Assembly: GCF_014154935.1 (NCBI RefSeq)
Contig: NZ_JACEHH010000070.1
Location: 1 to 33,783, forward strand
From: Stieleria mannarensis
GTDB lineage: Bacteria; Planctomycetota; Planctomycetia; Pirellulales; Pirellulaceae
Direction: 5' to 3'
DNA: 33,783 nt
Positions 1 through 8,067 of this stretch are shown here, in pieces. The notes under the pieces are model-generated. The model worked only from the letters and a program-made list of their open reading frames with translations. It searched no databases and was not told the origin of the DNA. Position 1 is the first letter of the stretch. Every line of letters starts with the position of its first letter. Both the position numbers and the translations under genes were made by a program.

Positions 1-11
1 GCGTGTGTCCT

Positions 12-94
12 CTGGCAGCTTCGCTGCCAGCAGGGAACAGCTGAGACAGCGGTTCTACACTGCGATTGTAGAACCATTGTCCCAAATGTTCCCG
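12..94. repeat. Nested palindromic intergenic element
   Basis: Two perfect inverted repeats lie side by side. CTGGCAGC at 12-19 pairs with 23-30 across a 3-nt loop, and GGTTCTACA at 51-59 pairs with 67-75 across a 7-nt loop. The second hairpin sits inside a wider imperfect symmetry, with GGGAACA near 33 matched by TGTTCCC near 88. There is no T-run on either side, so a simple intrinsic terminator is unlikely. It lies just beyond the stop of the DUF4272 gene. It looks like a REP-like repeat, but copy number cannot be judged from this window. Confidence 0.6.
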
Positions 95-98
95 CCGC

Positions 99-1127
99 CT
101 AACTCGGAATATCCACCTCATCCCACTCCGCGTTCTCAAAACAGGTCAACCAATTCAACGCGTGTTGCCGCTCGGCGATCACGCCGCCTTCGAGACCTGC
201 CGGCGGATCCGTCTGCCGGGTCGCCGCATCACGGGCCGCCCACAGCAATCGAAAATTCATATCCAGAGCATCCAAGATTTCGCCGGTCGGTCGAAGCGCC
301 GCCGACTCGATCATCTGACGCGCCGGCATCGCGATCATTTGACGCGCAACTTCGGGGACATCGCAAATTGCATCGGGAAAGGGCAGCGAGGGTTGCATCC
401 CCAACGTCCATTGCAACAACGCAAGCGCCTCGTAACGCCAGCCGGCCGCCGAAACATCCGCTTCGGACGGCGAGTCGTTCTCTAAGAACGCGGTCTCCCA
501 TGGCGTCAGTGCTTGGAATGCCAACGGCGATTTCTCACGCAACGCTGCGACCGGAATCGGCTTCCCGCTCGACAATGATTCGGCCCGGACCGCCACGACG
601 AACAGTGCGAGCATTCGCCAAACCACTTCGTCGGACGAGCGCATTGTGACTTCGAACTCGCTGACCACCGGCGGCAACGCCTCCGGCGTGTCGATCAATC
701 GGTTCCTCAGCTCAATTTCCGACTGGGATTTTCGCTGTCGCGCATCGGGCAGAAACGGCAACTGGGCGTTCGGGTCGGGTTGCTCCGCCGCCGGGTCGTA
801 AAGGACGGCGCCGTTGGGGTCGCGGATGCTGCGATCGGGCAGAAACAGGATCGCGTTGGATTGCCACGCCCAGGGAGCGATCGCTTCGATGTGCTCGCCA
901 TCGACTTTCATCGCGACAAGCATGTTGGTCCGTTGCAAGTGTCGACAAACCGCATACAGGGCCTGACTGATCGGACCCTGCTGAGATTCGAACAGGTCTT
1001 GGACCAGCCCCATCAAATGTTCGACGAATCCCGGCGTCGACTCATTGCGAACGAACACCGGTTCGTGGGGAAACTGCGGTTCGGGCGGATCACGGTGCGT
1101 GCAATACGCAAAGATTTCAATGGGCAT
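99..1127 (-). CDS. DUF4272 domain protein
   Basis: The product is about 342 residues. The second half fits the DUF4272 family: a segment with EVTMRSSDEVVWRMLALFVV, then a WRYEALALLQWTLG stretch, an EILDALDMNFRLLWAARDA helix and the closing motif RQHALNWLTCFENAEWDEVD. The first ~140 residues form a separate N-terminal part with no name I recognise. The family has no settled function. I chose the ATG at 1125-1127 because it lies one base after the pheT stop (TGA at 1131-1129), so the two are probably translated from one message. A longer frame exists upstream but runs inside pheT. No signal peptide or membrane segment is seen, so the protein is probably cytoplasmic. Its place at the end of a translation operon may be positional only. 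Confidence 0.8.
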   Translation of the reverse strand: MPIEIFAYCTHRDPPEPQFPHEPVFVRNESTPGFVEHLMGLVQDLFESQQGPISQALYAVCRHLQRTNMLVAMKVDGEHIEAIAPWAWQSNAILFLPDRSIRDPNGAVLYDPAAEQPDPNAQLPFLPDARQRKSQSEIELRNRLIDTPEALPPVVSEFEVTMRSSDEVVWRMLALFVVAVRAESLSSGKPIPVAALREKSPLAFQALTPWETAFLENDSPSEADVSAAGWRYEALALLQWTLGMQPSLPFPDAICDVPEVARQMIAMPARQMIESAALRPTGEILDALDMNFRLLWAARDAATRQTDPPAGLEGGVIAERQHALNWLTCFENAEWDEVDIPS

Positions 1128-1128
1128 A

Positions 1129-3174
1129 TCAACCCAACAACTCGGCGTCGAGCTTTTTCTTGCAGGCACCGATGACACTTTGAACCAACGCGTCGGCATC
1201 ATCACCACTCAGCGTCGTCTGGTCACTCTGCAACTGCATCGACAACAACACGCGTTTGCGATCCTTGCCGTCCTTTTTGGGGTCGCGATACGTCTCACGA
1301 TAGGTGACCGATTTCAATTGGTCACCGACGGCGGATCGAACCACGTTTTCCAATTCGTTCCAACGCACCGATTCGGACATCACGAAATTCAAGTCGCGTT
1401 CGACCGAAGGGAACATGCTGACGATCTGCTGCTGCGGCACCAATTCGGCGTCGGCCAACAACGCGGCGATCGACAATTCGGCGACCACGACGTTGCCCGA
1501 CAGTTTCCATTGTTTCAAGGTCTTCGGCGCGACGACACCGAGGTAGCCCAGCGACGTCTCACCGAGCGACAACTGGACCAACTGGCCAGCGACAAAGCCG
1601 GGCGAATCGACCGGGGCGACCGAAAGGGATTGTCGCGTGCCCAGTCGATCGCACAACGATTCGATGATTCCCTTGGCCGCAAAAAAATCTCCGCCACAAA
1701 CCAGCGAGACCGCGTACAGTTCTTCCGGCAAGTCGTCTTCGGTTTCACCGGGCAGGTACAGGTGCGCGATTTCGAACAGGTCCGCTTCGACCGACGCCGA
1801 CGCCCAGTTGTTGGCGCGTGCTTCGATCAAGCTCGGCAACAACGTCCGGCGAAGACGTTTGGCGCCCTTCAGCATCGCCGTTTGCGTGCTCAACGCCGGT
1901 CGCTCGGTCCACGGCGAAAGCGACGTATCAAGCTTTTTCGTTACCACGCTGGGCGTCATCGCTTCGCTCAATCCCGCGGCGGTCAACACGCCGCGGATCT
2001 TTTCCGTCGCCGAATCAAACGTCCGCTTGCTGCTCGGTGCGACCGGGATCGGACTGTCCTCGGGGATTTTGTCGTAGCCGTGAATCCGAGCCACCTCCTC
2101 GATCAGATCGGCTTCGCGGGTCAGGTCATGCCGCCACGACGGGGCGTTGTAGGAACCGGATCCGGAGGAGATCTTGGCATCACTATCGCAACCGAGCGAC
2201 GTCAGGATCCGATCGACTTCGTCAGCCCCGATCGTGATCCCAAGGATCCGTTCCAGTTGCGACAGTCGCAATACGATCGGCTCTCGCGGATCGATTTCCG
2301 GTGCGGTATCGATGATTCCTTTGGCAACAGTTCCGCCAGCCGACTCGACGATCAACTGGCAAACGCGCCGGCTGGCCCATTCCACACCGACCGGGTCGAC
2401 GCGGCGTTCGAAACGGAACGACGAGGGGCTGTGCAGTTTCAACTTGCGTGCCGTCCGGCGGACCGACAACGGCGTGAACACGGCCGCTTCGATCACGATG
2501 TCCTTCGTCGACTCGGTCACTTCCGAATCCGCGCCGCCCATCACCCCGGCGACGGCGGAGGCCGATTGGGCATCGGCGATCACACACATCGACGGATCCA
2601 GTTCGTATTGGCGGTGATCGATCGCGGTGATGACTTCTTTCTCGCCTGCCGGACGCACGACGATCTTTTGGTCCGCGATTTTTGCGTGGTCGAACGCGTG
2701 CAGCGGCTGGCCGCATTCCATCAGCACATAATTGGTCGCGTCGACGACGTTGTTGACCACGCCGATCCCGACACTGGTCAGGGCATCCTGCATCCATTGC
2801 GGGCTGGGGCCGACCTTGACGCCTTGGATCACACGCGCGGTGTAGCGCGGACAGGCTTCGGTGAATTCATTCACCACGCTCAACAGCGACGTGACGTCGG
2901 TCTTGGATTCTTCCAGCGTCGGCGATGGCACGCGCAATTCTGTGTCGTACAACACCGCGATCTCTCGCGCCACCCCGATGTGGCCCAAGCAATCGCCGCG
3001 GTTGCTGGTCACTTCCAGGTCGATGCAAACATCGTCGGCCGCCAATGCCGGATTCTCGCTGGGCGTCTCCGTCCCTTCGTGATTCAATCCGCTCAGACTG
3101 AGCCGGGTCTCCAACTCTTCACGGTCGGTCGGCAAGTCGACGTAGCGGGAGAGCCATTTCCAAGAAACAAGCAT
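1129..3174 (-). CDS. pheT: Phenylalanine-tRNA ligase beta subunit (short form)
   Basis: This is the beta chain of the alpha2-beta2 enzyme that charges tRNA-Phe in the cytoplasm. Residues 1-40 match the usual start (MLVSWKWLSRYVDLP). The B3/B4 domain follows from about residue 105 to 290, with NNVVDATNYVLMECGQPLHA and the SSFRFERRVDP motif. The B5 domain lies near 295-365, the catalytic-like core contains ADLIEEVARIHGYDKIP, and the last ~90 residues are the FDX-ACB anticodon-binding domain, starting at FPSVERDLNF. The protein is 681 residues, against roughly 800 for most bacterial PheT. The missing part is the EMAP/OB tRNA-binding insertion after residue ~40: the chain goes directly from the N-terminal segment to CIDLEVTSNRGDCLGHIGVA. 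The gene lies 79 bp downstream of pheS. Identity is very secure. Confidence 0.97.
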   Translation of the reverse strand: MLVSWKWLSRYVDLPTDREELETRLSLSGLNHEGTETPSENPALAADDVCIDLEVTSNRGDCLGHIGVAREIAVLYDTELRVPSPTLEESKTDVTSLLSVVNEFTEACPRYTARVIQGVKVGPSPQWMQDALTSVGIGVVNNVVDATNYVLMECGQPLHAFDHAKIADQKIVVRPAGEKEVITAIDHRQYELDPSMCVIADAQSASAVAGVMGGADSEVTESTKDIVIEAAVFTPLSVRRTARKLKLHSPSSFRFERRVDPVGVEWASRRVCQLIVESAGGTVAKGIIDTAPEIDPREPIVLRLSQLERILGITIGADEVDRILTSLGCDSDAKISSGSGSYNAPSWRHDLTREADLIEEVARIHGYDKIPEDSPIPVAPSSKRTFDSATEKIRGVLTAAGLSEAMTPSVVTKKLDTSLSPWTERPALSTQTAMLKGAKRLRRTLLPSLIEARANNWASASVEADLFEIAHLYLPGETEDDLPEELYAVSLVCGGDFFAAKGIIESLCDRLGTRQSLSVAPVDSPGFVAGQLVQLSLGETSLGYLGVVAPKTLKQWKLSGNVVVAELSIAALLADAELVPQQQIVSMFPSVERDLNFVMSESVRWNELENVVRSAVGDQLKSVTYRETYRDPKKDGKDRKRVLLSMQLQSDQTTLSGDDADALVQSVIGACKKKLDAELLG

Positions 3175-3187
3175 GGTCTGGTTTGGG

Positions 3188-3242
3188 GTTCCAGGATTTC
3201 ACGTTCCAAGCCCGTCAGGAATCGCAACTTCAAACCTGGAAC
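3188..3242. repeat. Inverted repeat in the pheS-pheT spacer
   Basis: GTTCCAGG at 3188-3195 is matched by CCTGGAAC at 3235-3242 on the other arm. Further GTTCCAAG/CTTGGAAC matches sit next to the arms. It fills most of the 79-bp spacer between pheS and pheT. It may form a stem-loop in the mRNA, or be a dispersed repeat caught inside the operon. Confidence 0.5.
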
Positions 3243-3253
3243 TTGGAACTGAG

Positions 3254-4285
3254 TTAAAACTGTGACAGAAAACGCATGTCGCCGCTGTACAGATCACGGA
3301 TGTCCTTGATGCCGTGGCGACGCATGCACAAGCGTTCGACGCCCAGGCCGAACGCAAACCCCGAGACTTCTTCGGGATCGTAGCCGACCGCGCGGAACAC
3401 GTTGGGATCGACCATTCCCGCGCCCCCGAACTCGATCCAATTCCCGTCCCACAAAAAGTCGACTTCGACGCTGGGCTCGGTGAACGGAAAGAACGATGGT
3501 CGAAAACGAATCTCGACGTCACCGCCCAGGTAGTTGGTCGCAAACACTCGCAACACGGTTTTCAAATTCGCCATCGTCACGTGCGTGTCGACCAGCAACC
3601 CTTCCATCTGATGGAACATCGGAAAGTGGGTCGCGTCGGGATCGTCGGGACGATAGACGCGGCCGAGCGAGATGACGCGGACCGGTGGCTTGCGATTAGC
3701 CATCACACGGATCTGAACCGTGCTGGTTTGGCTGCGCAGCAACCGTGTGCCTTCGACGTTCTGCTTTTCCGTCCCCGTGGCTGCGGTTGCCAGATAGAAG
3801 TTATCCAGCGGGTCGCGGGCCGGGTGATCTTCGGGAATGTTCAGCGCGACGAAGTTATGGTGCGGGTCTTCGACCTCGGGCCCCTCGGCCGCTTCGAACC
3901 CCATCCGCCCCATGATCTCGGTCAGGTGGGTGATCGTTTGCGTGATCGGATGGATGTGCCCGATCTTCGGCCGCACACCGGGCAGCGTCGGATCGAAGGT
4001 CGGGTCGGCCCCGCTGTCGCCGCCACCGGACAGTCGCGACTGGGCCTCGGCGACCGCTTTTTCGATCGCCTGTTTGACTTCGTTGAGCCGCATGCCGGCG
4101 GACTTTCGGTCGCCCGCCGCCACACTGCCCATTTGCTTTTGAATGTCTTTCAGTGCGCCTTTCTTTTGGCCCACGTACTTGACCCGCGCAGCCTCGAACG
4201 CCTCCGGATCGGAGGCGGAATCAAGGGTTGCAATCGCCTCGCTTTGCAAAGCATCGAGGGCGGAGAGAAAATTCTGCAGCGACAT
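3254..4285 (-). CDS. pheS: Phenylalanine-tRNA ligase alpha subunit
   Basis: This is the catalytic alpha subunit of phenylalanyl-tRNA synthetase; it activates phenylalanine with ATP and partners with PheT. The N-terminal ~90 residues are the coiled-coil arm that grips tRNA. The class II core follows, with the family motifs HPITQTITHLTEIMGRMGF, motif 2 at RVISLGRVYRPDDPDATHFP with FHQMEGLLVD, and motif 3 at GFAFGLGVERLCMRRHGI near the C-terminus (GMVDPNVFRAVGYDPE also present). The length of 343 residues is normal. The ATG at 4285 begins MSLQNFLSALDAL, the expected start of the coiled coil. It sits between rplT and pheT on the same strand, the usual order. Confidence 0.97.
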   Translation of the reverse strand: MSLQNFLSALDALQSEAIATLDSASDPEAFEAARVKYVGQKKGALKDIQKQMGSVAAGDRKSAGMRLNEVKQAIEKAVAEAQSRLSGGGDSGADPTFDPTLPGVRPKIGHIHPITQTITHLTEIMGRMGFEAAEGPEVEDPHHNFVALNIPEDHPARDPLDNFYLATAATGTEKQNVEGTRLLRSQTSTVQIRVMANRKPPVRVISLGRVYRPDDPDATHFPMFHQMEGLLVDTHVTMANLKTVLRVFATNYLGGDVEIRFRPSFFPFTEPSVEVDFLWDGNWIEFGGAGMVDPNVFRAVGYDPEEVSGFAFGLGVERLCMRRHGIKDIRDLYSGDMRFLSQF

Positions 4286-4321
4286 AACTGGAACGCTTGG
4301 CGAAAACCGCGGCGGAGAAGC

Positions 4322-4678
4322 CTAGGCGGCCAACGCTTCTTTGACCTTGTCGACGACGGCCTTGAAACCGGCTTCGTCGTGGATGGCCATTTCAGACAGC
4401 GTCTTACGGTCCAGTTCGATCCCGGCTTTCTTCAGCCCGTGAATGAACTCGCTGTATCGCAGACCGTGCATGCGGGTCGCGGCGTTTAGACGCGTGATCC
4501 ACAAGCGACGGAAATCGCGTTTTCGCACGCGGCGGTCGCGAAAGGCGTATGCGCCGCTGCGGAGCAGGGTTTCCTTGACCGATCGGGTCAACCGGCCGCG
4601 TCCGCCGACGTAGCCTTTGGCGCGTTTGAACAGACGTTTCTTGGATTGCCGACGGGCGGCACCTTTGGTCGCACGCAT
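4322..4678 (-). CDS. rplT: 50S ribosomal protein L20
   Basis: This is a primary-assembly protein of the large ribosomal subunit that binds 23S rRNA. The 118-residue chain matches L20 throughout: a basic N-terminal tail (KGAARRQSKKRLFKRAKGY), the RDRRVRKRDFRRLWITRLNA core, and YSEFIHGLKKAGIELDRKTL in the globular half. It lies between rpmI and pheS, as in many bacteria. In some bacteria L20 represses its own operon through an mRNA mimic; the spacer upstream is too short and unclear for me to claim that here. Confidence 0.98.
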   Translation of the reverse strand: MRATKGAARRQSKKRLFKRAKGYVGGRGRLTRSVKETLLRSGAYAFRDRRVRKRDFRRLWITRLNAATRMHGLRYSEFIHGLKKAGIELDRKTLSEMAIHDEAGFKAVVDKVKEALAA

Positions 4679-4773
4679 GGGTGCATTCCTTGTCAGGTTG
4701 TTTTGAATCAGGCCCCGACGTCAAACAAACTTGCGTCGATGTTTCGCCTATCCAAATGGGTGAAATTCGATCG

Positions 4774-4980
4774 TTAGTTGCTGTAACCGTTCAGCGAGGC
4801 CTGGATGGATTTTTCCATGCAGGTGTCCACCGCGGTCGTGCCGCGCAGGTTTCGCCGACGTTTCTTGGTCAAACCGTTTGCCAAGTGGCTGGTGCCACTT
4901 TGGCGGTGCATCGCCTTGCCCGTGGCGGACAAGCGAAAGCGTTTTTTGATACCCTTATGGGTCTTCATCTTGTTGCCCAT
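4774..4980 (-). CDS. rpmI: 50S ribosomal protein L35
   Basis: This is a small basic protein of the large ribosomal subunit, 68 residues. The start MGNKMKTHKGIKKRF matches the family pattern MKTHKG, preceded here by four residues instead of the more common PK. The central HRQSGTSHLANGLTKKRRRNL segment is also typical. It precedes rplT by 95 bp. In most bacteria infC lies directly upstream, but here the next gene upstream on the same strand is pyrF, after 154 bp in which I see no gene. Confidence 0.96.
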   Translation of the reverse strand: MGNKMKTHKGIKKRFRLSATGKAMHRQSGTSHLANGLTKKRRRNLRGTTAVDTCMEKSIQASLNGYSN

Positions 4981-5134
4981 GATTCCATCATCTGCTGGGG
5001 GTCATTGATTTTTTCCCGTCGGAGTCGGTCGACGGAGAACCGCGAAAGGTAGCAACTGGCGTCCGAGTCCGGAAGAGGGTTCGAGCGGCCAAAACGGCAA
5101 AATCACCTGGATTTGACGACTCCACTGGGTCTCA

Positions 5135-6034
5135 TCAATTCACCACGTCCAATTGCGCGTTCATCTGCTCGGTCGCCGCCCGAACCGCGTCGTGCCAGCG
5201 TGCGTCCCCGAACTTATCGGCATATTCCGGGCGGGCATGAGCGAAAATGATGTGCCGGGAACTGTTGACCACCGCCCCCATCCCGCCCTCGTGAAACCCG
5301 ACCTTGACGTCGTCGGCCGCTCCACCCTGGGCACCGAAACCGGGGATCAGGATCCAGCTGTGAGGCATCGCGGCCCGCAACTGAGCCAATTCCTCCGGAT
5401 ACGTCGCACCGACGACCGCCCCCAAGGGGCCGTATCCGTCAGCGTTTTGCCGCGTCGAATTCAACTCGGTCAGCAACTCCGCCACAGCTGCGAACACCGT
5501 TTGCCCATCGGTTTCGCGGTTCTGCAACAACCCGCCGCCGGGGTTGGAGGTTTTCACCAGGACAAAAATCCCTGCAGCGCGAGAATCGCAAACCTCCACA
5601 AACGGTTCGATGCTGTCGCGCCCCAGGTAGGGGCTCACAGTCAGCGAATCGCTGCCCCAGGGACTTTCAGCCCCCAAGTAGGCGTCCGCATAGGCGGTCG
5701 CGGTGCTGCCGATATCGTTGCGTTTGCCATCCAGGATGACCAGCAGATTCTTCGAACGGGCGTAGGCGATGACTTCGCCCAGCGAGATCATTCCGGCGGG
5801 GCCGAGTTGCTCGAAAAACGCCGCTTGAGGCTTCACGCAGGGCACCAGATCGCCGACAACATCGATGATTTCGCAGCAAAATTGGGTGTACGCCGCCGCC
5901 CATTCCTCCGGCCGATCCTGGCTGACCGCGTCGCGGATCGGTGCCGGCAGCGAGGCTTTGCGAGGGTCCAGTCCGACACAGGTGACGCTACGAGTCCGCC
6001 GAACCGCGTCGGCCAATCGAGTCGCAAAAGACAT
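5135..6034 (-). CDS. pyrF: Orotidine 5'-phosphate decarboxylase, type 2
   Basis: This enzyme catalyses the last step of UMP synthesis, converting OMP to UMP and CO2 in the cytoplasm. The product is about 299 residues. The catalytic Asp-Lys-Asp cluster is visible as LLVILDGKRNDIGSTA, preceded by VGLDPRK near the N-terminus and followed by SPYLGRDSIEPF, VLVKTSNPGG and the phosphate-binding end with ILIPGFGAQGG and VVNSSRHI. This pattern and length fit the subfamily 2 enzymes and not the ~230-residue E. coli type. I chose the ATG at 6034 (MSFATRLADAVRRTRS) because the upstream extension of 38 residues has no family character and lies in repeat-rich DNA. It stands where infC is often found. Confidence 0.96.
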   Translation of the reverse strand: MSFATRLADAVRRTRSVTCVGLDPRKASLPAPIRDAVSQDRPEEWAAAYTQFCCEIIDVVGDLVPCVKPQAAFFEQLGPAGMISLGEVIAYARSKNLLVILDGKRNDIGSTATAYADAYLGAESPWGSDSLTVSPYLGRDSIEPFVEVCDSRAAGIFVLVKTSNPGGGLLQNRETDGQTVFAAVAELLTELNSTRQNADGYGPLGAVVGATYPEELAQLRAAMPHSWILIPGFGAQGGAADDVKVGFHEGGMGAVVNSSRHIIFAHARPEYADKFGDARWHDAVRAATEQMNAQLDVVN

Positions 6035-6146
6035 GGTGTGGGGTTGCTCCGTGGAGAATGCAGGAATCAGCCAAGAGTGTGCCCCAAAGTCGCCGCAAGC
6101 GAAACCACCGCGTCGGCAAGGGGAATGCACACCAGGAAACGACTTC

Positions 6147-6167
6147 ACCCTCCCTGGCAGGGAGGGT
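6147..6167. repeat. Short palindromic intergenic repeat
   Basis: ACCCTCCCT at 6147-6155 pairs perfectly with AGGGAGGGT at 6159-6167 across a GGC loop. A partial second copy of the arm (GGGGAGGGTCGA) follows near 6179-6190, and CCCTCCCTGGCCGG occurs near 6258. It lies upstream of pyrF. It has the form of a REP-type repeat. Whether it acts in transcription cannot be told. Confidence 0.6.
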
Positions 6168-6384
6168 CGAGCGCAGCGAGGGGAGGGTCGACTGGTGAAT
6201 CTTGAGTGAATCCGAACTACAGCAACCCCAGCCCGCTCCGAGCGTACACTTCCCCGCGCCCCTCCCTGGCCGGCAAAACAAAGTCAAAAACGCCTGATCA
6301 CTCAGAGGTTCAAAAACTGAACCCAAAGCCGATCGTTCCGGTCTAGAAAAGAAAATCACTCTTCGTTACCCTATCGCACCCGAG

Positions 6385-6459
6385 CGGGATGTGGCTCAGC
6401 CTGGTTAGAGCGCTGCACTGGGGGTGCAGAGGTCGCAAGTTCGAATCTTGTCATCCCGA
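6385..6459 (+). tRNA. tRNA-Pro (anticodon GGG)
   Basis: A full cloverleaf can be folded by eye. The acceptor stem is CGGGATG with CATCCCG, the D-stem GCTC with GAGC, the anticodon stem CTGCA with TGCAG around the loop CTGGGGG, and the T-arm GCAAG-TTCGAAT-CTTGT has one G-T pair. The loop gives anticodon GGG, which reads the proline codon CCC (and CCU by wobble). The 5' C is typical of tRNA-Pro. The discriminator is A and the 3' CCA is not encoded (CTA follows). Confidence 0.96.
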
Positions 6460-6470
6460 CTACTGTTCAA

Positions 6471-6511
6471 AACGGCTCGTCGCGTCGATTCGCGGCGAGC
6501 CGTTTTTCTTT
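6471..6511 (+). terminator. Rho-independent terminator after tRNA-Pro
   Basis: The arm AACGGCTCGTCGCG at 6471-6484 pairs with CGCGGCGAGCCGTT at 6491-6504 through 14 positions with one G-T pair, closing a 6-nt loop. It is followed by TTTCTTT. It begins 12 bases past the end of the tRNA, so it most likely ends that transcript. Confidence 0.9.
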
Positions 6512-6995
6512 CAACGGCAAGGGTTTACGCTGATTTCTTGACGTTTACTGCCAGTTCAAACCACCTTCCGAATTTGCGTCGTCTTTGACGGCCATTTCCG
6601 TAACGCGTCGAATCGAAAGCAGTTAGCGAGCTTAAATCCAATCGCCACTTACCAGAGACTTGGGCGGCAATGATCCGCGCCTACCCAAGTCGTCTACGCT
6701 GCTCGGCCCGGTGTCGGCGGGGATCGCCGAGAACCCCACCCTGATGGCCGGGGGGGGCATTGGCAGCAGCGCGGTGAGGGGCGATACCGGGCCGCTGCTC
6801 GCCATGATCGGCGCGACCGGCACTCGTGATTGAACTCGCTCTTCACGGCACGCTGAGAAACTGTTGTGGGAAAGCAAAATCTTTCCCGACAGCAGTTAAA
6901 CACACGATCTGGAGATCCTTACTCAAAAAGGGAAAAGATAATTTCCCGCGTCAGTCAGTATCCATTGATTGCCGGGGGCAGCCTATCGGCGACCT
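6512..6995. other. Gene-free stretch with a possible gene remnant
   Basis: No convincing complete gene lies here. From about 6650 to the TGA at 6829-6831 a GC-rich plus-strand frame without a credible start reads as a plausible protein tail, including LLGPVSAGIAENPTLMAGGG and PLLAMIGATGTRD. It may be the 3' end of a decayed gene. Its composition differs from the AT-richer flanks at 6835-6960. I cannot assign it to a family. Confidence 0.35.
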
Positions 6996-8003
6996 TCACT
7001 GGCATTCGACTGGTTCAACCTGCCGATCCGCCAGCAGACGAGCGATGCGGAGCTTGTGCCGAGCAATATCGGATCGATTTGCGACTCCATGGGAAGACAG
7101 CGATTGCAGTCGCTGCAGGTGTTGTTGTTCGATCTCGAAGGCTCGACGCAATACTTCGTCAGCTTTCGCTTGATCTTTTTCGTGAAGCGCATGCTGCTGT
7201 TGCACGCTGAGCAACCGCAACTCACCCTCGCGTAGCTTTTCGCCGCCGACGTAGCCTTGGGAAGTCAGTTCTTTCAATCGTTTGAATCGCGCCTGTTCAA
7301 GCTTAATTTCATCTTGCAGGAGCATGGTGATCCCCGCTTCATCTCCCTGAAGCCGAAGCAGAATAAGCCGGGCATCGAACAATTCGGATCGAAGCTCGTC
7401 GATTCGCGTCTTTGAGACCTGCCCCGCTTTCGCGCCTGCTTCCATACTTAACCTTTCAGCTTCAAGTGCGGCAACGGCCTGATTGGCAAATTGCAGTGCC
7501 TTGGCACCTTCGTCTGCGATCGGCTTCTCGGCAACAGCCGTGGTTGCGGTATCGCGAGCCAAGACAAGGAATGTCAGACGAGATCCTTCAGGGGCGTTAA
7601 ACTCCTTCGGAGGATCAACAGAGGAGTCGGCTGGCATGCAGAGAATCAACTCATTGCCATCGATCTTATAGATGCATCGAAGCTTCGACCCCTTCGGCGC
7701 TTTGCCGCGAGTCTCAATCGTGACAATTTGCATCGATTTCGGATCCGTAGCTGGATCGAGCGTAAACTGATAGGTGTGATCAGGGCTGCCACCACCAGAC
7801 ATGGTCATGACGTCATCGGAGAAGGTGATCTGAAGATCGCCAACGCCCTCCTTAAGAAATCGTTGCTTTAGAGCCTTCCCACTGAAGACTCCATGCGAAA
7901 GCACCCATGTGCCTTGCAACATCGTCGTGTCTTTCGGAGCATCCTCCGCAATTGCGACGGAACATACAAACATTGAAAGTGCAACTCTAAGCAGGACATT
8001 CAT
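6996..8003 (-). CDS. Exported TIGR03067 protein with coiled-coil tail
   Basis: The product is 335 residues. Residues 1-19 form a signal peptide (MNVLLRVALSMFVCSVAIA), so it is probably exported. Residues ~25-150 carry the TIGR03067 pattern known from planctomycetes: MLQGTWVLSHGVFSG, a central lipocalin-like beta stretch and YKIDGNELILCMP. From ~165 to 330 the chain is strongly helical with heptad-like Leu/Ala/Glu spacing and predicts a long coiled coil. I chose the ATG at 8003 because it opens the signal peptide and has AAAGGA upstream. It is the last gene of the BlaI-M56 operon. Since the M56 protein also ends in a TIGR03067-like domain, the two may act on related ligands; that is inference. 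Function is unknown. Confidence 0.82.
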   Translation of the reverse strand: MNVLLRVALSMFVCSVAIAEDAPKDTTMLQGTWVLSHGVFSGKALKQRFLKEGVGDLQITFSDDVMTMSGGGSPDHTYQFTLDPATDPKSMQIVTIETRGKAPKGSKLRCIYKIDGNELILCMPADSSVDPPKEFNAPEGSRLTFLVLARDTATTAVAEKPIADEGAKALQFANQAVAALEAERLSMEAGAKAGQVSKTRIDELRSELFDARLILLRLQGDEAGITMLLQDEIKLEQARFKRLKELTSQGYVGGEKLREGELRLLSVQQQHALHEKDQAKADEVLRRAFEIEQQHLQRLQSLSSHGVANRSDIARHKLRIARLLADRQVEPVECQ

Positions 8004-8067
8004 TGTGGTTCCTTTTCTGTTGGTTACCCGAGTGGCAGGACAGCAAGCGCGCCGAAGCGTGAAGACG

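Noticed and set aside
1045..3252. 735-codon open frame on the plus strand
   Set aside because: It is antisense to pheT, whose identity is certain. It is Arg/His/Asp-rich with no domain, as expected from the mirror of a GC-rich gene.
3314..4489. 391-codon plus-strand frame
   Set aside because: It is antisense to pheS and rplT, both secure. No domain or ribosome site.
5153..6205. 350-codon plus-strand frame
   Set aside because: It is antisense to pyrF, with no recognisable domain.
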